From Nitrospira_D sp019636945 (GTDB lineage: Bacteria; Nitrospirota; Nitrospiria; Nitrospirales; Nitrospiraceae), in the NCBI RefSeq assembly GCF_047338595.1, contig NZ_JBLFBO010000002.1, positions 319,077-383,076 of the forward strand: 64,000 nucleotides of DNA. Reading direction: 5' to 3'. How positions within the stretch are numbered: position 1 is the first letter of the stretch; every line of letters begins with the position of its first letter. This document shows, in pieces, positions 16,523-25,847 of the stretch. The position numbers and the translations under genes are program-made. Under the pieces are notes generated by a model that had not been told where the DNA came from, searched no databases, and saw only the letters and a program-made list of their open reading frames with translations.

Positions 16523-18007
16523 TCACCCCCATGCCTTCTTTCCTCGTTTCAACAGCGTGTTGAAGAGCGGCGTCATCTCCCGGCGAACCATGTCCCGCCG
16601 GTATCGTTGCCGTTCGGCTATGACTCCGGCTAGAAATCCGGCCCGGACACTTGTGGAGTACTTCACAAACTGTCGAAGATAGCGTTCCGCCTGAATGGCA
16701 TCCTGATGCTGGCCCAATAGATCTTGAACGGCCCGAGCTGCCTTCATGAAACGGATCGCGGGCTTACCCACCGAGATCCGGGCGAGCTCTGCCGCATAAC
16801 GTGCGCGTTTGGTTTTGATCCGGATTTTGTGCAAATCGACATCCAATGATGAAGGCCGAAGCCGCCGGACTGCTTTACGCAATTTTCTGAACTCGCCCTC
16901 AGCCAACTCGCGTATACCTATGGGAGATTCAACAACCGAGGGAGCTTGTGCCGCTTGTTGCAGTCGATGGATGAGTTCGAGGTAACGGGCACTCGTGAGT
17001 TCACTGAGCATCACCTGCTGAACCGCTACTCGTTGCGTGCGCAAGTGGGCTAAGAATTCGGCCAACAGCGGGCGATCTCGGTGAGGCAATCGGCCCGATT
17101 CGTCTATGAAATAGCCGATCTGCACATCGAGGTCGCGAGCAGGACCCAGCACCTCGCCGAGCCACCTGAGCTCTTGTTCCAAAGACGTCACCCATGCAAG
17201 CAATAAAATAGGTCGGCACGTGCGAAGAACTGCACGGAGGCGTCTCGTGGCCACTCGTATTTGATGGAGGCTTTCAATCTCAGTACTGAGCCTGGTTCCA
17301 GGATCATGGGCCATGAGCCATCCGACATGCTGGGCGAGCACGAACTTCAGGTGATCGCCTGCGGGTGCCTCTGCCTCAGGCTGCACCGGTGAGGTAGGGG
17401 TTGAGAGGGAGATGGCGCGAAAGAACTTCGGGCGACCATCGTGATCGGAAGCACCTGCTTCACGCATCCGCCGTTCAAGGGCGCGAAGGGAAGCCGCATC
17501 GCCCTGCCGCTGTTCAATTTCCAACTCACGAAAGTGCAGGACGATTGTGCCATGGTTTACGGCTGCCACGTAGTCAAGCGTGATCTCGGCGACGGGCACT
17601 CGGCCCCGGCAGACCAGGACGCCGCTTCGCCACACACGCAGGGTGACAACCGATACCAGTTTCCGATGTGCAAGGTGGATGATGAGTACATCGCGGAGTG
17701 CGACTGGCGGATCGTTCTGTGTCCCAGCTACTTCTACTTCCTGCCGATCTTCCCCCAGCGGAATCTTGAGCTGCCAGAACTGTTTCCCCCGTTCGATTCG
17801 ATGGCGCAGGGTGATTCCTGCACGGGCTAAGTCATGAGCGACCGTGTCGTAATAAGTCGACGTCAGCAGCCGTCGAGGAAGCGGCGTGCCGGAGAGTCGT
17901 GGCAAGCGGAAGTCGTCGTCGATCGTCAGTTTGATCTCACGTTCAGCATGGGATGAGATCGAGGAAATGCTGACACTTGAGCTCTGCTGTTTGGGGGAAC
18001 GAGCCAT
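16523..18007 (-). CDS. CYTH-CHAD domain protein (inorganic triphosphatase-like)
   Basis: A 494-residue fusion. The N-terminal 190 residues are a CYTH triphosphate tunnel: EREIKLTIDDDFRLP near residue 25, LTSTYYDTVAHDLARAGITL, and LRHRIERGKQFWQLKIPLGE. The C-terminal 280 residues form a CHAD domain of conserved His/Arg helices: IESLHQIRVATRRLRAVLRT, then RDLDVQIGYF, then KIRIKTKRARYAAELARISV. CYTH enzymes hydrolyse inorganic triphosphate and CHAD domains bind polyphosphate, which fits with ppk1 and the phosphate regulon nearby. ATG 18007, with GAGTGG ahead, is preferred to a TTG at 18070. Confidence 0.9.
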   Translation of the reverse strand: MARSPKQQSSSVSISSISSHAEREIKLTIDDDFRLPRLSGTPLPRRLLTSTYYDTVAHDLARAGITLRHRIERGKQFWQLKIPLGEDRQEVEVAGTQNDPPVALRDVLIIHLAHRKLVSVVTLRVWRSGVLVCRGRVPVAEITLDYVAAVNHGTIVLHFRELEIEQRQGDAASLRALERRMREAGASDHDGRPKFFRAISLSTPTSPVQPEAEAPAGDHLKFVLAQHVGWLMAHDPGTRLSTEIESLHQIRVATRRLRAVLRTCRPILLLAWVTSLEQELRWLGEVLGPARDLDVQIGYFIDESGRLPHRDRPLLAEFLAHLRTQRVAVQQVMLSELTSARYLELIHRLQQAAQAPSVVESPIGIRELAEGEFRKLRKAVRRLRPSSLDVDLHKIRIKTKRARYAAELARISVGKPAIRFMKAARAVQDLLGQHQDAIQAERYLRQFVKYSTSVRAGFLAGVIAERQRYRRDMVRREMTPLFNTLLKRGKKAWG

Positions 18008-18364
18008 TCGCACACCACTCAGGGCAAAGAGGGCACACCTCAGTGTGGACGGGTGAGAAAGAGAAAGCAATCCAGCTAAGACCTTGTAGCTGATACGAAT
18101 CCACGACTCGCGGAAAGGATGAGATGTCGCTTATTTACTGACACTGCGGCCCCGCAAAATAACATGCCCTTACAGTGATGTGGGCTCAAAAAAGGTGGAC
18201 ACCTATGCATATCTCATATCTCGAGGTATGGGATGGAACGGTTACCGCAACGGAAGTACAGGCTGGTCACCATACGATGACTGCCTCAAAGACATGCCGG
18301 TGTCGCTCTCTTTAACAAAATGATATCCGAGCATCAGCTTTCGAAACGGCTCCTATCATTTCCT

Positions 18365-18763
18365 TCAATAATCCCAGAGGTCGTCGATGGAGACGGGACG
18401 GGGAGCGTTCTGCACGGGCACCAGCCCGATGAGCGCCATTCCTTCAGTCGCACCGAGATGGAGGATCCGATCGTTGTCCATCAGATCAGCAGCTTCCGGC
18501 AATGGCCGCCGCTCTTCAATGCCAGGAATTGGACTCCTCATGATGTCTTCTACCGGCATAAAGTAGGGCAGGTTCTCTGCGCCAACCAGTTTCTTGACGA
18601 GGTCCGACTCCGTCACGATTCCGATGATCTGAGCTTGGCGAGTCACCAGCACACTTTCGACGCTGGAGGTCCTCATGAGCTTGGCTGCCTCCACGACTGA
18701 TGTCCCGACCTCCACCGTCACTGGCTTTGCCTCCATCAAGTTACCGACCGTCATCATGCTCAC
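18365..18763 (-). CDS. CBS-domain pair protein
   Basis: A 132-residue stand-alone pair of CBS domains: VGNLMEAKPVTVEVGTSVVE, then GIVTESDLVKKLV; and VEDIMRSPIPGIEERRPLPE, then ILHLGATEG. Such modules bind adenine nucleotides and regulate partners. The start has an exceptional ribosome site (AAGGAGGGTGAGCATG), implying strong expression. No partner gene is adjacent. Confidence 0.88.
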   Translation of the reverse strand: MSMMTVGNLMEAKPVTVEVGTSVVEAAKLMRTSSVESVLVTRQAQIIGIVTESDLVKKLVGAENLPYFMPVEDIMRSPIPGIEERRPLPEAADLMDNDRILHLGATEGMALIGLVPVQNAPRPVSIDDLWDY

Positions 18764-19192
18764 CCTCCTTTTTATTGTTGTATTGGCTTGAGCCTACCAA
18801 CAGGCTGTTGCGCCTGAGTTACGGAGAGATCTCCGATCGGTAACATGTACAAAGATGGCGAGTGGTGCGTTGCCGCAATTTCAAGACCTGCCATATTACT
18901 GATCCGGTCATGAACAAATGCATGGTACAAGATGAGAAAAGGCTCTATTCATGAGCCTTTCAAGAGACAGAACACGCACTATTTGGTGACCGGCTCAATA
19001 ACTCTTCCTGGAGAATGGAGAAATGTCACACCGTGTTAACGATTCGGCAATAGGGCGGTGACGCGCAGCGGATAGATTCATTAGTAATGCTTGGGAAGCC
19101 CTACGTCTTAGAGCATGACAAACACATCCGGCTGTGTCGATACGGCAGGAACATGTTGGTGTCTCTCAATATAAATTGAGGAGGGAAGGCAA
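18764..19192. other. Gene-poor spacer
   Basis: About 430 bases without a convincing gene. It holds the promoter region of the CBS gene, an imperfect palindrome around CGGAGAGATCTCCG (18822-18835), a terminator-like hairpin at 18937-18960, and the leader of a tiny membrane protein gene at its right end. Confidence 0.5.
18937..18960. terminator. Terminator-like hairpin
   Basis: AAAGGCTC-TATTCAT-GAGCCTTT forms a perfect 8-bp stem with a 7-base loop, preceded by A residues. It could act in either direction. No annotated gene ends at it, so a short transcript from the flanking spacer may be its client. Confidence 0.5.
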
Positions 19193-19306
19193 ATGAATAT
19201 TCGGCTGCGAGCAGCGCTCTCGTTCCTAAAGTCTCTCATGACTTGTTTCGCCATCATTGTGTTGAGTATTTGTGGCCTATTCATTCGACTCAGACCCGCT
19301 CCATGA
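19193..19306 (+). CDS. 37-residue putative membrane microprotein
   Basis: ATG 19193 follows a near-perfect ribosome site (GAGGAGGGAAGGCAAATG). The peptide starts MNIRLRAALSFLKSLM, runs through one hydrophobic helix (TCFAIIVLSICGLFI) and ends RLRPAP. The positive residues on both sides suit an inner-membrane peptide. No homologue is recognised. The ribosome site and hydrophobic core are the only evidence. Confidence 0.5.
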   Translation: MNIRLRAALSFLKSLMTCFAIIVLSICGLFIRLRPAP

Positions 19307-19777
19307 AATGAGCCATTGCCCGGCGATAGTCCCCCGCATGAGACTAGGCTGCTGCAGGGACATCATTGATGTCACGAGGGACCGCACTTTAATCCGGTTC
19401 CGCACTGATGGTCAGAATGAATTTCTTCGGCTGATTCCCACCCACCCAAGCCTCTCGTTGCCTTGAGCAACAACGATGCGGCTGCATACAAGCTTTCGAT
19501 TGCTATCGTGGCAATGTCACCTCCTCAGCAATCAGCCGCCAGGCATCACCCAAAGGTACCCGGGCCGGGGGGAGTCGCTGAGCGAGAATCCACGACGATG
19601 GGGTTCCAGGACACATCAGGAAGCAACCGGCTGAGGCGATGGCACCGATGTTCATTCGATAACCGGAGAACACTCCTACTTCCAGACGAGAGTCGGCACG
19701 GCGGGTATGCCCGTCCCGACCCTCGTCTGACTATTTCTATTCACTGGTGAATCTCCTCTTCCGATCACACACCTGAC
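19307..19777. other. Gene-poor spacer between two microprotein genes
   Basis: About 470 bases. Open frames at 19272-19466 and 19463-19750 lack ribosome sites and familiar composition and are not called. The only clear structure is the long hairpin at 19683-19729. Confidence 0.4.
19683..19729. terminator. Long imperfect hairpin followed by T-rich DNA
   Basis: CAGACGAG-A-GTCGG pairs with CCGAC-C-CTCGTCTG with one internal mismatch, and a partly paired GC-rich centre. On the plus strand it is followed by ACTATTTCTATT, so it could end a plus-strand transcript such as that of the 19193 microprotein. It lies just downstream of the minus-strand microprotein gene as well. Confidence 0.5.
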
Positions 19778-19861
19778 CTACTCGCGACCGACGGAAAACA
19801 CGGCATACGTGAGGCCCAAGATCGCACTCAACAGAAATGCCTCGATAATCCATGTGATCAT
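19778..19861 (-). CDS. 27-residue single-helix membrane microprotein
   Basis: Behind a consensus ribosome site (AAGGAGGTGAAGATTAATG on the minus strand) lies a 28-codon frame. The peptide begins MITWIIEAFLLSAILGL, continues TYAVFSVG and ends RE. It is a single membrane helix with a short charged tail. The length and layout recall accessory subunits of membrane complexes such as KdpF or CydX, but no such complex is encoded nearby. The ribosome site is the strongest evidence. Confidence 0.6.
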   Translation of the reverse strand: MITWIIEAFLLSAILGLTYAVFSVGRE

Positions 19862-20126
19862 TAATCTTCACCTCCTTCCGGGTTGTGCACGACACGGCTA
19901 CCAGGGAGTGTCGTCGCGTTCCCACTATCAGACATGAAGTACATCTACTGTGAAGTTGTTTCAGTTACGTTACGAATGTGCCAATTGTGCGTGAAGTGAT
20001 AACGTGATTTCTGGAGCGAGTGCATGTTTGGGCAGTTCGGCACACGTAGCCCCCTGAGCATTGGCATTCACATATGGGAGTTGTTCGGCCGGAGAAAGAA
20101 AGCTAGATCTCCTAATATTACAGATC

Positions 20127-20155
20127 TGTAACGTCCTCGTAATGGTTTCGTGATC
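20127..20155 (+). promoter_or_regulatory. Putative Pho box upstream of ppk1
   Basis: Three seven-base units in 11-bp phase: TGTAACG at 20127, CGTAATG at 20138, CGTGATC at 20149. They are separated by four bases each. The layout is that of PhoB sites (7-mer, 4-base spacer, 7-mer). It lies 135 bases ahead of the ppk1 ATG and points the same way. Similar units precede phoX, pstS and the porin gene. Confidence 0.65.
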
Positions 20156-20289
20156 GATGTAGAGTAGTATCAGCGGGTTTACTTGTCGGGCGGGATCATC
20201 GGTGCTTCGAAGCATGAACCGAGTAAAACGCATTTCTTCATTATCATGCGAGGGAACCGGTACGATGAGTTGTTCGTGAAGGAGTTGCC

Positions 20290-22428
20290 ATGACCGATCA
20301 TTCTGCTGATCCAGGAGAACCAACCACCGAGCGTTCGGAGACCAGCGAGAAAACGAGTCTGTTTTTGAACCGAGAGATCAGCTGGTTGCGATTCAATTTA
20401 CGGGTTCTCGAGGAAGCGGAAAACAAGCGGCATCCTCTCCTTGAACGCGTCAAGTTTCTGACCATTTTCGCGACGAATCTGGACGAGTTCTTCATGATTC
20501 GCGTGTCAGGCCTGCGCCGCCAAGTCGTGTCTGCTGCGGGAGGGGCCGCACCGGACGGCATGACACCATCTGAACAAATTCTTGTGATCAATCGCGAACT
20601 GGACGCTCACTCTAGCCGATATAACACCTGCTGGAAGGAAGACATTCTACCGGCTTTACGGGACGCGGGTATTCGTGTCCTACATTACACTGAATTGGCG
20701 AAGGAGGAGAAAGAGGCGATCCAACAATACTTTCAACGGGAGATCTCTCCCGTGCTGACTCCTCTGGCATTCGATCCGACTCATCCGTTCCCGCATATCT
20801 CAAACCTGAGTTTCAATCTTGCGGTATTGGTCAAACACCCGGAACGTGGTGATTGCTTCGCCCGCGTCAAAGTGCCGGATATCTTCCCTCGACTCGTGCC
20901 TATCCCCACGCAGGAAGATGTCGCCCTGCAACAGATGGGGTTGGGTAAGACGGGGAAGACGCAACGATTCGTGTGGCTGGATGAAGTCATCGGAAATAAC
21001 CTGGACGATTTATTTCCCGGTTTGGAAGTGATTGCATCCTACCCGTTCCGTGTGACGAGAGATGCAGATGTCGCGATTGAGGAAGATGAGGCCTCGGATC
21101 TCATTGAGGCCATGGAAGAACAGCTCGATCAACGGGATTTTACATCGGCGGTTCGATTGGAATTGGACGCCTCGACGCCGGATCATATCCGAGATATCTT
21201 GACCCGCAACCTTCAGCTGCCACCGTACCTGGTCTATACCTTTAATAGTCCGATCGGTATGGCCGGCATTCGTGAGCTGTACGCACTTGAGCGGCCAGAC
21301 TTGAAGGATCCTCCGTTTGTGCCGTCTGTTCCATCCTGTGTGAGCAAGTCGACCAGTCTCTTGGCTGCGATTCGTGAAAAAGATATCCTCCTGTATCATC
21401 CCTACGACAGTTTTATGCCGGTCGTGGAGTTTCTGCGGGAAGCGGCCCATGATCCGGATGTCCTGGCCATCAAACAGACACTCTATCGCGTCAACCCGAG
21501 ATCACCCATTATTGACGCGCTGCTGGAAGCCCGTGTCAACGGCAAGCAAGTCGCGGTGCTGGTGGAGCTTAAAGCTCGATTCGACGAGGAAAATAATATC
21601 GAATGGGCCCGTAAACTTGAAGATGAAGGGGTCCACGTTGTGTATGGCGTGCGAGGGCTCAAGACGCATGCCAAGGTATGTCTCATCGTACGTCGTGAAC
21701 AGGACGGGATCCGACGCTACGTCCATCTGGGCACGGGAAACTATAACGTAATCACCAGTCGCATCTATACCGATGCGAGCTATTTCACATGTGATGCAGC
21801 AATCTGCAGCGACGTATCGGATCTCTTCAACTCCTTGACCGGATACTCCCGCAATAACTCCTATTCCAAACTACTCGTGGCACCGACGATGTTACGGCAA
21901 CAGATATTGGATCGGATCGAGCGTGAGATCTGCCGTCACCGCCGACACGGCGACGGGTATATCTCGTTCAAGATGAATGCGTTGGTCGACACGCAATGTA
22001 TCCAAGCGCTCTACGACGCGTCGCAAGCCGGGGTCAGGATTGATCTTCAAGTGCGAGGTATTTGTTGCCTGAGACCCGGTCTCCCGGGAATCAGTGAGAC
22101 CATTACCGTGACCTCGGTGGTTGGACGGTTCCTGGAACACGCACGAATCTATTATTTTCACCACGGTGGTCAGAAGGAAGTGTGGATGGGGAGCGCGGAT
22201 CTGATGCCTCGCAACCTTGACCACAGAGTGGAAGTCATTTTCCCTGTCGAGGATCCTCAGTGGCGTGAGCTCATCATCAATGACATTCTCGCTGTCGGGC
22301 TACGGGACAATGTGCAGGCCAGACGGTTGCTTCCTGACGGGACATATAACCGTACGCAACCAGCAGAAGGTGAAACAGTTGTGAATTCTCAGGATTGGCT
22401 GCTGACTCACTGGAAATCCCGGTCGTAA
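20290..22428 (+). CDS. ppk1: Polyphosphate kinase 1
   Basis: A 712-residue PPK1, which reversibly transfers the gamma phosphate of ATP onto polyphosphate at the membrane. The N-domain starts FLNREISWLRFNLRVLEEAE. The head domain has FATNLDEFFMIRVSGLRRQV. The catalytic His is His460 in LKTHAKVCLIVRR, followed by HLGTGNYNVITSRIYTDASY. The second phospholipase-D-like site includes GYISFKMNALVD and IYYFHHGGQKEVWMGSADLM. ATG 20290 has GAAGGAG ahead. A Pho-box-like array 135 bases upstream suggests induction by phosphate limitation. Confidence 0.97.
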   Translation: MTDHSADPGEPTTERSETSEKTSLFLNREISWLRFNLRVLEEAENKRHPLLERVKFLTIFATNLDEFFMIRVSGLRRQVVSAAGGAAPDGMTPSEQILVINRELDAHSSRYNTCWKEDILPALRDAGIRVLHYTELAKEEKEAIQQYFQREISPVLTPLAFDPTHPFPHISNLSFNLAVLVKHPERGDCFARVKVPDIFPRLVPIPTQEDVALQQMGLGKTGKTQRFVWLDEVIGNNLDDLFPGLEVIASYPFRVTRDADVAIEEDEASDLIEAMEEQLDQRDFTSAVRLELDASTPDHIRDILTRNLQLPPYLVYTFNSPIGMAGIRELYALERPDLKDPPFVPSVPSCVSKSTSLLAAIREKDILLYHPYDSFMPVVEFLREAAHDPDVLAIKQTLYRVNPRSPIIDALLEARVNGKQVAVLVELKARFDEENNIEWARKLEDEGVHVVYGVRGLKTHAKVCLIVRREQDGIRRYVHLGTGNYNVITSRIYTDASYFTCDAAICSDVSDLFNSLTGYSRNNSYSKLLVAPTMLRQQILDRIEREICRHRRHGDGYISFKMNALVDTQCIQALYDASQAGVRIDLQVRGICCLRPGLPGISETITVTSVVGRFLEHARIYYFHHGGQKEVWMGSADLMPRNLDHRVEVIFPVEDPQWRELIINDILAVGLRDNVQARRLLPDGTYNRTQPAEGETVVNSQDWLLTHWKSRS

Positions 22429-22856
22429 TAGCCGTCGTCATGAATGTTTGTGGAGTTTCCGCCTCTCTTCCTGCCAGCCTGCAACCGCAACAGCCTTGGT
22501 GGTCTAAGGAACGCCGCAGCGCGTGACACCTCCGTAATCAGCCGCTTTGCACAGCCTCGCCTTCTCTCTCCATAAATTGCCTTTGTCCAATATCGAGCCA
22601 ACGCAGCGCTGTCGACCTGTTCCGGAAGCGTCATGGCTTACAATCTGCCCACTATAACCGGGGCAGGACATGCTCACCGATATGCATGCCTCACTGTGAG
22701 AGGCAAATGCACCCTTCGTTTACTTCACTCAGCGACTTTTAACGAGATCGTTACCATCAGTTGATCACTTTGTAACGGAGTGGTGTGACAGTGGTCACGC
22801 TTTCTTAGTGAGACAGAGATTCGTTGAGCTTTCGGTAGAACAGGAGGAGGGTTTCC
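22429..22856. promoter_or_regulatory. ppk1-phoX spacer with Pho-box-like repeats
   Basis: No convincing gene. From 22738 to 22777 four seven-base units lie exactly 11 bases apart: TTTAACG (22738), CGTTACC (22749), GTTGATC (22760) and TGTAACG (22771). The first and last fit the units seen before ppk1 and pstS; the middle two are degenerate. The array ends about 80 bases before the phoX start. An AGGAGGAGGG ribosome site precedes phoX. Confidence 0.5.
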
Positions 22857-24872
22857 ATGACGATCATCGACGACGAGGGGGTCAGCAATGAGTCGGAGAA
22901 CGAACACTTTCAAGACGTCCTGGACGCACGGTTGTCTCGGCGCGGCTTCTTGACCGGGAGTATCGCCACCGCGGCAGCTGCGTCCCTCGGCGGCGTGGAA
23001 GCGCTGTTAAAGGCCGTCCCCGCCTCGGCACAGGAGACGGAGGAGGCCGACGATACAGAAACAAGAATCGAAGGACGCGGAGGGCAGCGGTCTGCGCTCG
23101 GATTCGAAGGTGTGCCGGTCTCTTCTGCCGATGAAGTGGTGGTTCCTAAAGGCTATACGGCTGAAGTCCTGATTGCATGGGGCGATCCGGTGTCAAGCGG
23201 CCCCGCCTTCAAGCAGGATGCAAGCAATACCGCAGCCGATCAGGCACGCCAGTGGGGCATGCACAATGATGGGTTGGTGTATTTCCCCATCATCGGGTCG
23301 CAACGTGGTCTCATCGTACAGAACAATGAATATACCGATGATGGTCTCCTGTTCCCTGACGGGGTAAATAACTGGACTCAAGAGAAAACCAACAAATCGC
23401 TCAATGCGCACGGTGTCTCCATCATTGAAGTCACAAAGCGGACCGGGTTCCCCTGGGACTGGAAGCGTCGGCGCGGTAAATGGGATGTCGTTCGGCCTTC
23501 TCCTTTTGCCCGTCGCATTACCGGTATGACACCGATCGAGATCGGCGGCCCGGCTGCTGGCGATGCTCGGTTGGTCACGAGTGAAGACCCGACCGGACGT
23601 CGGGTGCTGGGCACGCTCAATAACTGCGCGATGGGCTTCACGCCCTGGGGCACCTATCTCGCCTGCGAGGAAAATTTTAACGGATACTTCAGAAAGAACG
23701 GAACTCAGACCAATCTTGAGAAACGCTACGGCATTACAGCGGCGGGCTTCGGCTACCTCTGGCACACAACCGATAAGCGGTTCCGTGTTGACGAGGAACC
23801 CAATGAGCCGAACCGATTCGGCTGGGTGGTGGAAATCGACCCGTTCCGCCCGCACTCCACTCCTGTGAAACGCACGGCGCTCGGCCGCTTAAAGCACGAG
23901 GGAGCGTGGGTCCAGGAAGCACGGAACGGTAAGATCGTCGTATATATGGGAGACGATGAACGGAATGAATATATCTACCGCTATGTGTCAAACCTACCTT
24001 GGAGACAGGCTCGGGCCCAGGGGATCAATCCGCTCGACGATGGGATTCTCTACGTCGCGAAATTCCATGAAGAAGGCACAGGCGAATGGTTGCCCCTGAC
24101 GCCGGATAATCCCCGGTTGGCTGGTTGGTCGCTCAATGACATCCTCATCAATACACGCGGCGCGGCGGATGCGGCCGGTGCGACCATGATGGATCGGCCG
24201 GAATGGATCGATACGTTCCCCCGAGACCTCACCGCGATCGCTACCTTGACCAACAACAGCCGGCGCGGAACAACTCCGCCGTCGGTTAATAGTCCAGACG
24301 GGAGCACCAGCGCCGGCTCAGCGCGACCTCCGGTGGATGCAACGAATCCTCGCACCGCAAATAATTACGGACACATCATCCGTTGGTATTACCGTCAGGA
24401 CTGGACGGAACCCACGTTCGGCTGGGATATCTTTGCTCTCGGCGGTGATCCGGCGAACCCGGCGCACGGTTCAACGATCTTCGGCGACAAGTACGGCTCG
24501 CCTGACGGCATTTACGTGGATCGAAGCGGTCTGATCTGGATTCAGACCGATGTCTCGACCTCGACGATCAATGCTGGTGCCTACGCGGGATTCGGCAATA
24601 ATCAGATGTTAGCGGCACATCCGGACACAAGAGAGACTCGCCGGTTTCTTGTGGGGCCGAAACAGTGTGAAATCACTGGGGTCTTCATGACACCGGATCG
24701 TCGAACGATGTTCGTCGGGATACAACATCCTGGTGAGCGACCTGACGATCAGCCGGGGGACCCGCTTAATCCTAAGCAGTTCAGCTCCTGGCCTGACGGT
24801 CCAGATGGCGGTCGGCCTCGGTCCGCCCTGATTGTCGTGACGAAGGATGATGGTGGGAGGATCGGGAGTTAA
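22857..24872 (+). CDS. phoX: PhoX-type alkaline phosphatase (DUF839), Tat-exported
   Basis: A 671-residue calcium/iron-dependent phosphomonoesterase of the PhoX family, which releases phosphate from organic esters in the periplasm. A twin-arginine signal is present at residues 27-34 (SRRGFLTG), followed by a hydrophobic stretch and ASAQE. Family marks include WGMHNDGLVYFPI, LNNCAMGFTPWGTYLACEEN, the basic-acidic run GRLKHEGAWVQEARNGKIVV with YMGDDERNEYIYRYV, and SPDGIYVDRSGLIWIQTD. The ribosome site AGGAGGAGGG is strong. A Pho-box-like array lies upstream and a hairpin follows the stop. Confidence 0.93.
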   Translation: MTIIDDEGVSNESENEHFQDVLDARLSRRGFLTGSIATAAAASLGGVEALLKAVPASAQETEEADDTETRIEGRGGQRSALGFEGVPVSSADEVVVPKGYTAEVLIAWGDPVSSGPAFKQDASNTAADQARQWGMHNDGLVYFPIIGSQRGLIVQNNEYTDDGLLFPDGVNNWTQEKTNKSLNAHGVSIIEVTKRTGFPWDWKRRRGKWDVVRPSPFARRITGMTPIEIGGPAAGDARLVTSEDPTGRRVLGTLNNCAMGFTPWGTYLACEENFNGYFRKNGTQTNLEKRYGITAAGFGYLWHTTDKRFRVDEEPNEPNRFGWVVEIDPFRPHSTPVKRTALGRLKHEGAWVQEARNGKIVVYMGDDERNEYIYRYVSNLPWRQARAQGINPLDDGILYVAKFHEEGTGEWLPLTPDNPRLAGWSLNDILINTRGAADAAGATMMDRPEWIDTFPRDLTAIATLTNNSRRGTTPPSVNSPDGSTSAGSARPPVDATNPRTANNYGHIIRWYYRQDWTEPTFGWDIFALGGDPANPAHGSTIFGDKYGSPDGIYVDRSGLIWIQTDVSTSTINAGAYAGFGNNQMLAAHPDTRETRRFLVGPKQCEITGVFMTPDRRTMFVGIQHPGERPDDQPGDPLNPKQFSSWPDGPDGGRPRSALIVVTKDDGGRIGS

Positions 24873-24904
24873 TGGGTGAGCCATCCGCTCCAGTTCAAAT
24901 GCGG

Positions 24905-24939
24905 GTGCGGGGTCGTCGGAATATGAGACGACCCCGCAC
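24905..24939 (+). terminator. Strong hairpin after phoX
   Basis: GTGCGGGGTCGTC pairs perfectly over 13 bases with GACGACCCCGCAC across a 9-base loop. It starts 33 bases after the phoX stop. There is no T-tract, so it may slow or stabilise the transcript rather than terminate it alone. Confidence 0.65.
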
Positions 24940-24943
24940 TCAC

Positions 24944-25306
24944 ATGACTCACTATATCGGCACTCGCGGGCTGGTGTCGCCCCCTCGTGATCCGGCTTTA
25001 CCCTTGCACCGAAGCATGCTGGTCAACAGTCTCTTCAAGTACGCAGGGGACATTCGAAGTCTGGCTGACGGGTTCGCCCTTCGGTTTCTCTGCTCACAAC
25101 ATCAGGATGAGCGAGAAGAACTGATCGGAACCATTGCCGACTACATCATCTTTGAAAGTCGGAATGCTCCGCAACTGATGTTTGAAGTTGTTGAGGAACC
25201 TCCAGAGAGGGCCTTTTGGCTACAAGTACGAGGCATCCGACCTGATCAGCAGGAAAGCACATCGCCGTCAATCCTTCCCAATTCTGTGCTCCCATACTTC
25301 GCATAG
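24944..25306 (+). CDS. Hypothetical protein downstream of phoX
   Basis: An open frame of up to 144 residues. Starting after the phoX hairpin at ATG 24944 leaves 120 residues; ATG 25016 leaves 96. The middle part (NSLFKYAGDIRSLADGFALR, then DEREELIGTIADYIIFES) looks like a folded helical segment with normal composition, while the ends are rich in Pro and Ser. No ribosome site is clear and no family is recognised. It is kept because the region of 500 bases otherwise has no content. Confidence 0.35.
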   Translation: MTHYIGTRGLVSPPRDPALPLHRSMLVNSLFKYAGDIRSLADGFALRFLCSQHQDEREELIGTIADYIIFESRNAPQLMFEVVEEPPERAFWLQVRGIRPDQQESTSPSILPNSVLPYFA

Positions 25307-25451
25307 TGCCTTGCGCACAGTAGCCGTCCGACAGGTACCTGCCAGACTGGATCAGCCCAGGTGGCTCCCACGTGAGCGGTACAGACTCGTAATTATTTAT
25401 GGTCGTCCAGCCGGCAGGCATTATCGTCGAGGCCTTGACTAACTCCTATAA

Positions 25452-25467
25452 GTCCATTAGTCTGGAC
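25452..25467. promoter_or_regulatory. Candidate ArsR operator
   Basis: GTCCA-TTAGTC-TGGAC is an inverted repeat ending three bases before the arsR start codon. ArsR repressors bind short inverted repeats over the promoter and release on arsenite or organoarsenical binding. Overlap with the translation start and the lack of a ribosome site suggest a very short or absent leader. Confidence 0.45.
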
Positions 25468-25469
25468 AT

Positions 25470-25847
25470 ATGGATACACAAGATGCTGTCGTTGCTTTTG
25501 GTGCGCTGTCGCAGGAAACCCGTCTGCGGGTGTTCCGTTTGCTGGTGGAATACGGGCAGGACGGGACCGCAGCGGGAACATTGAGTGAGACGCTCGGCAT
25601 TCCCCATAACACCCTGTCCTTTCATTTATCGCAGATGAGCCATGCCGGGCTTGTCCTGTCGCAGCGCGAGGGCCGCTTCATTATCTACCGCGCGAATTTT
25701 GAATTCTTCACCGACCTCATCCGCTATATGGTGAAGGATTGTTGCCGCATGGAGTTCGCCAGCATCCGCGAGGATACAAAACGGGGCTGTTCCGTGATTG
25801 AAATGCCAACCTGTTGCACGCCTAAAGGAAAGGAGAAACCATCATGA
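25470..25847 (+). CDS. arsR: ArsR/SmtB-family repressor
   Basis: A 125-residue winged-helix repressor: FGALSQETRLRVFRLLVEYG, then the recognition helix region SETLGIPHNTLSFHLSQM, and a wing REGRFIIYRANF. Cysteine pairs lie at the C-terminus (DCCRMEF and MPTCCTPKGKE), and these C-terminal Cys pairs are common in ArsR proteins of ars operons with arsI or acr3. It begins a four-gene arsenic operon. Its stop overlaps the arsI start by four bases. Confidence 0.92.
   Translation: MDTQDAVVAFGALSQETRLRVFRLLVEYGQDGTAAGTLSETLGIPHNTLSFHLSQMSHAGLVLSQREGRFIIYRANFEFFTDLIRYMVKDCCRMEFASIREDTKRGCSVIEMPTCCTPKGKEKPS

Noticed and set aside
22407..22634. 75-codon minus-strand frame after ppk1
   Set aside because: Overlaps the ppk1 end, has no family pattern and no ribosome site.
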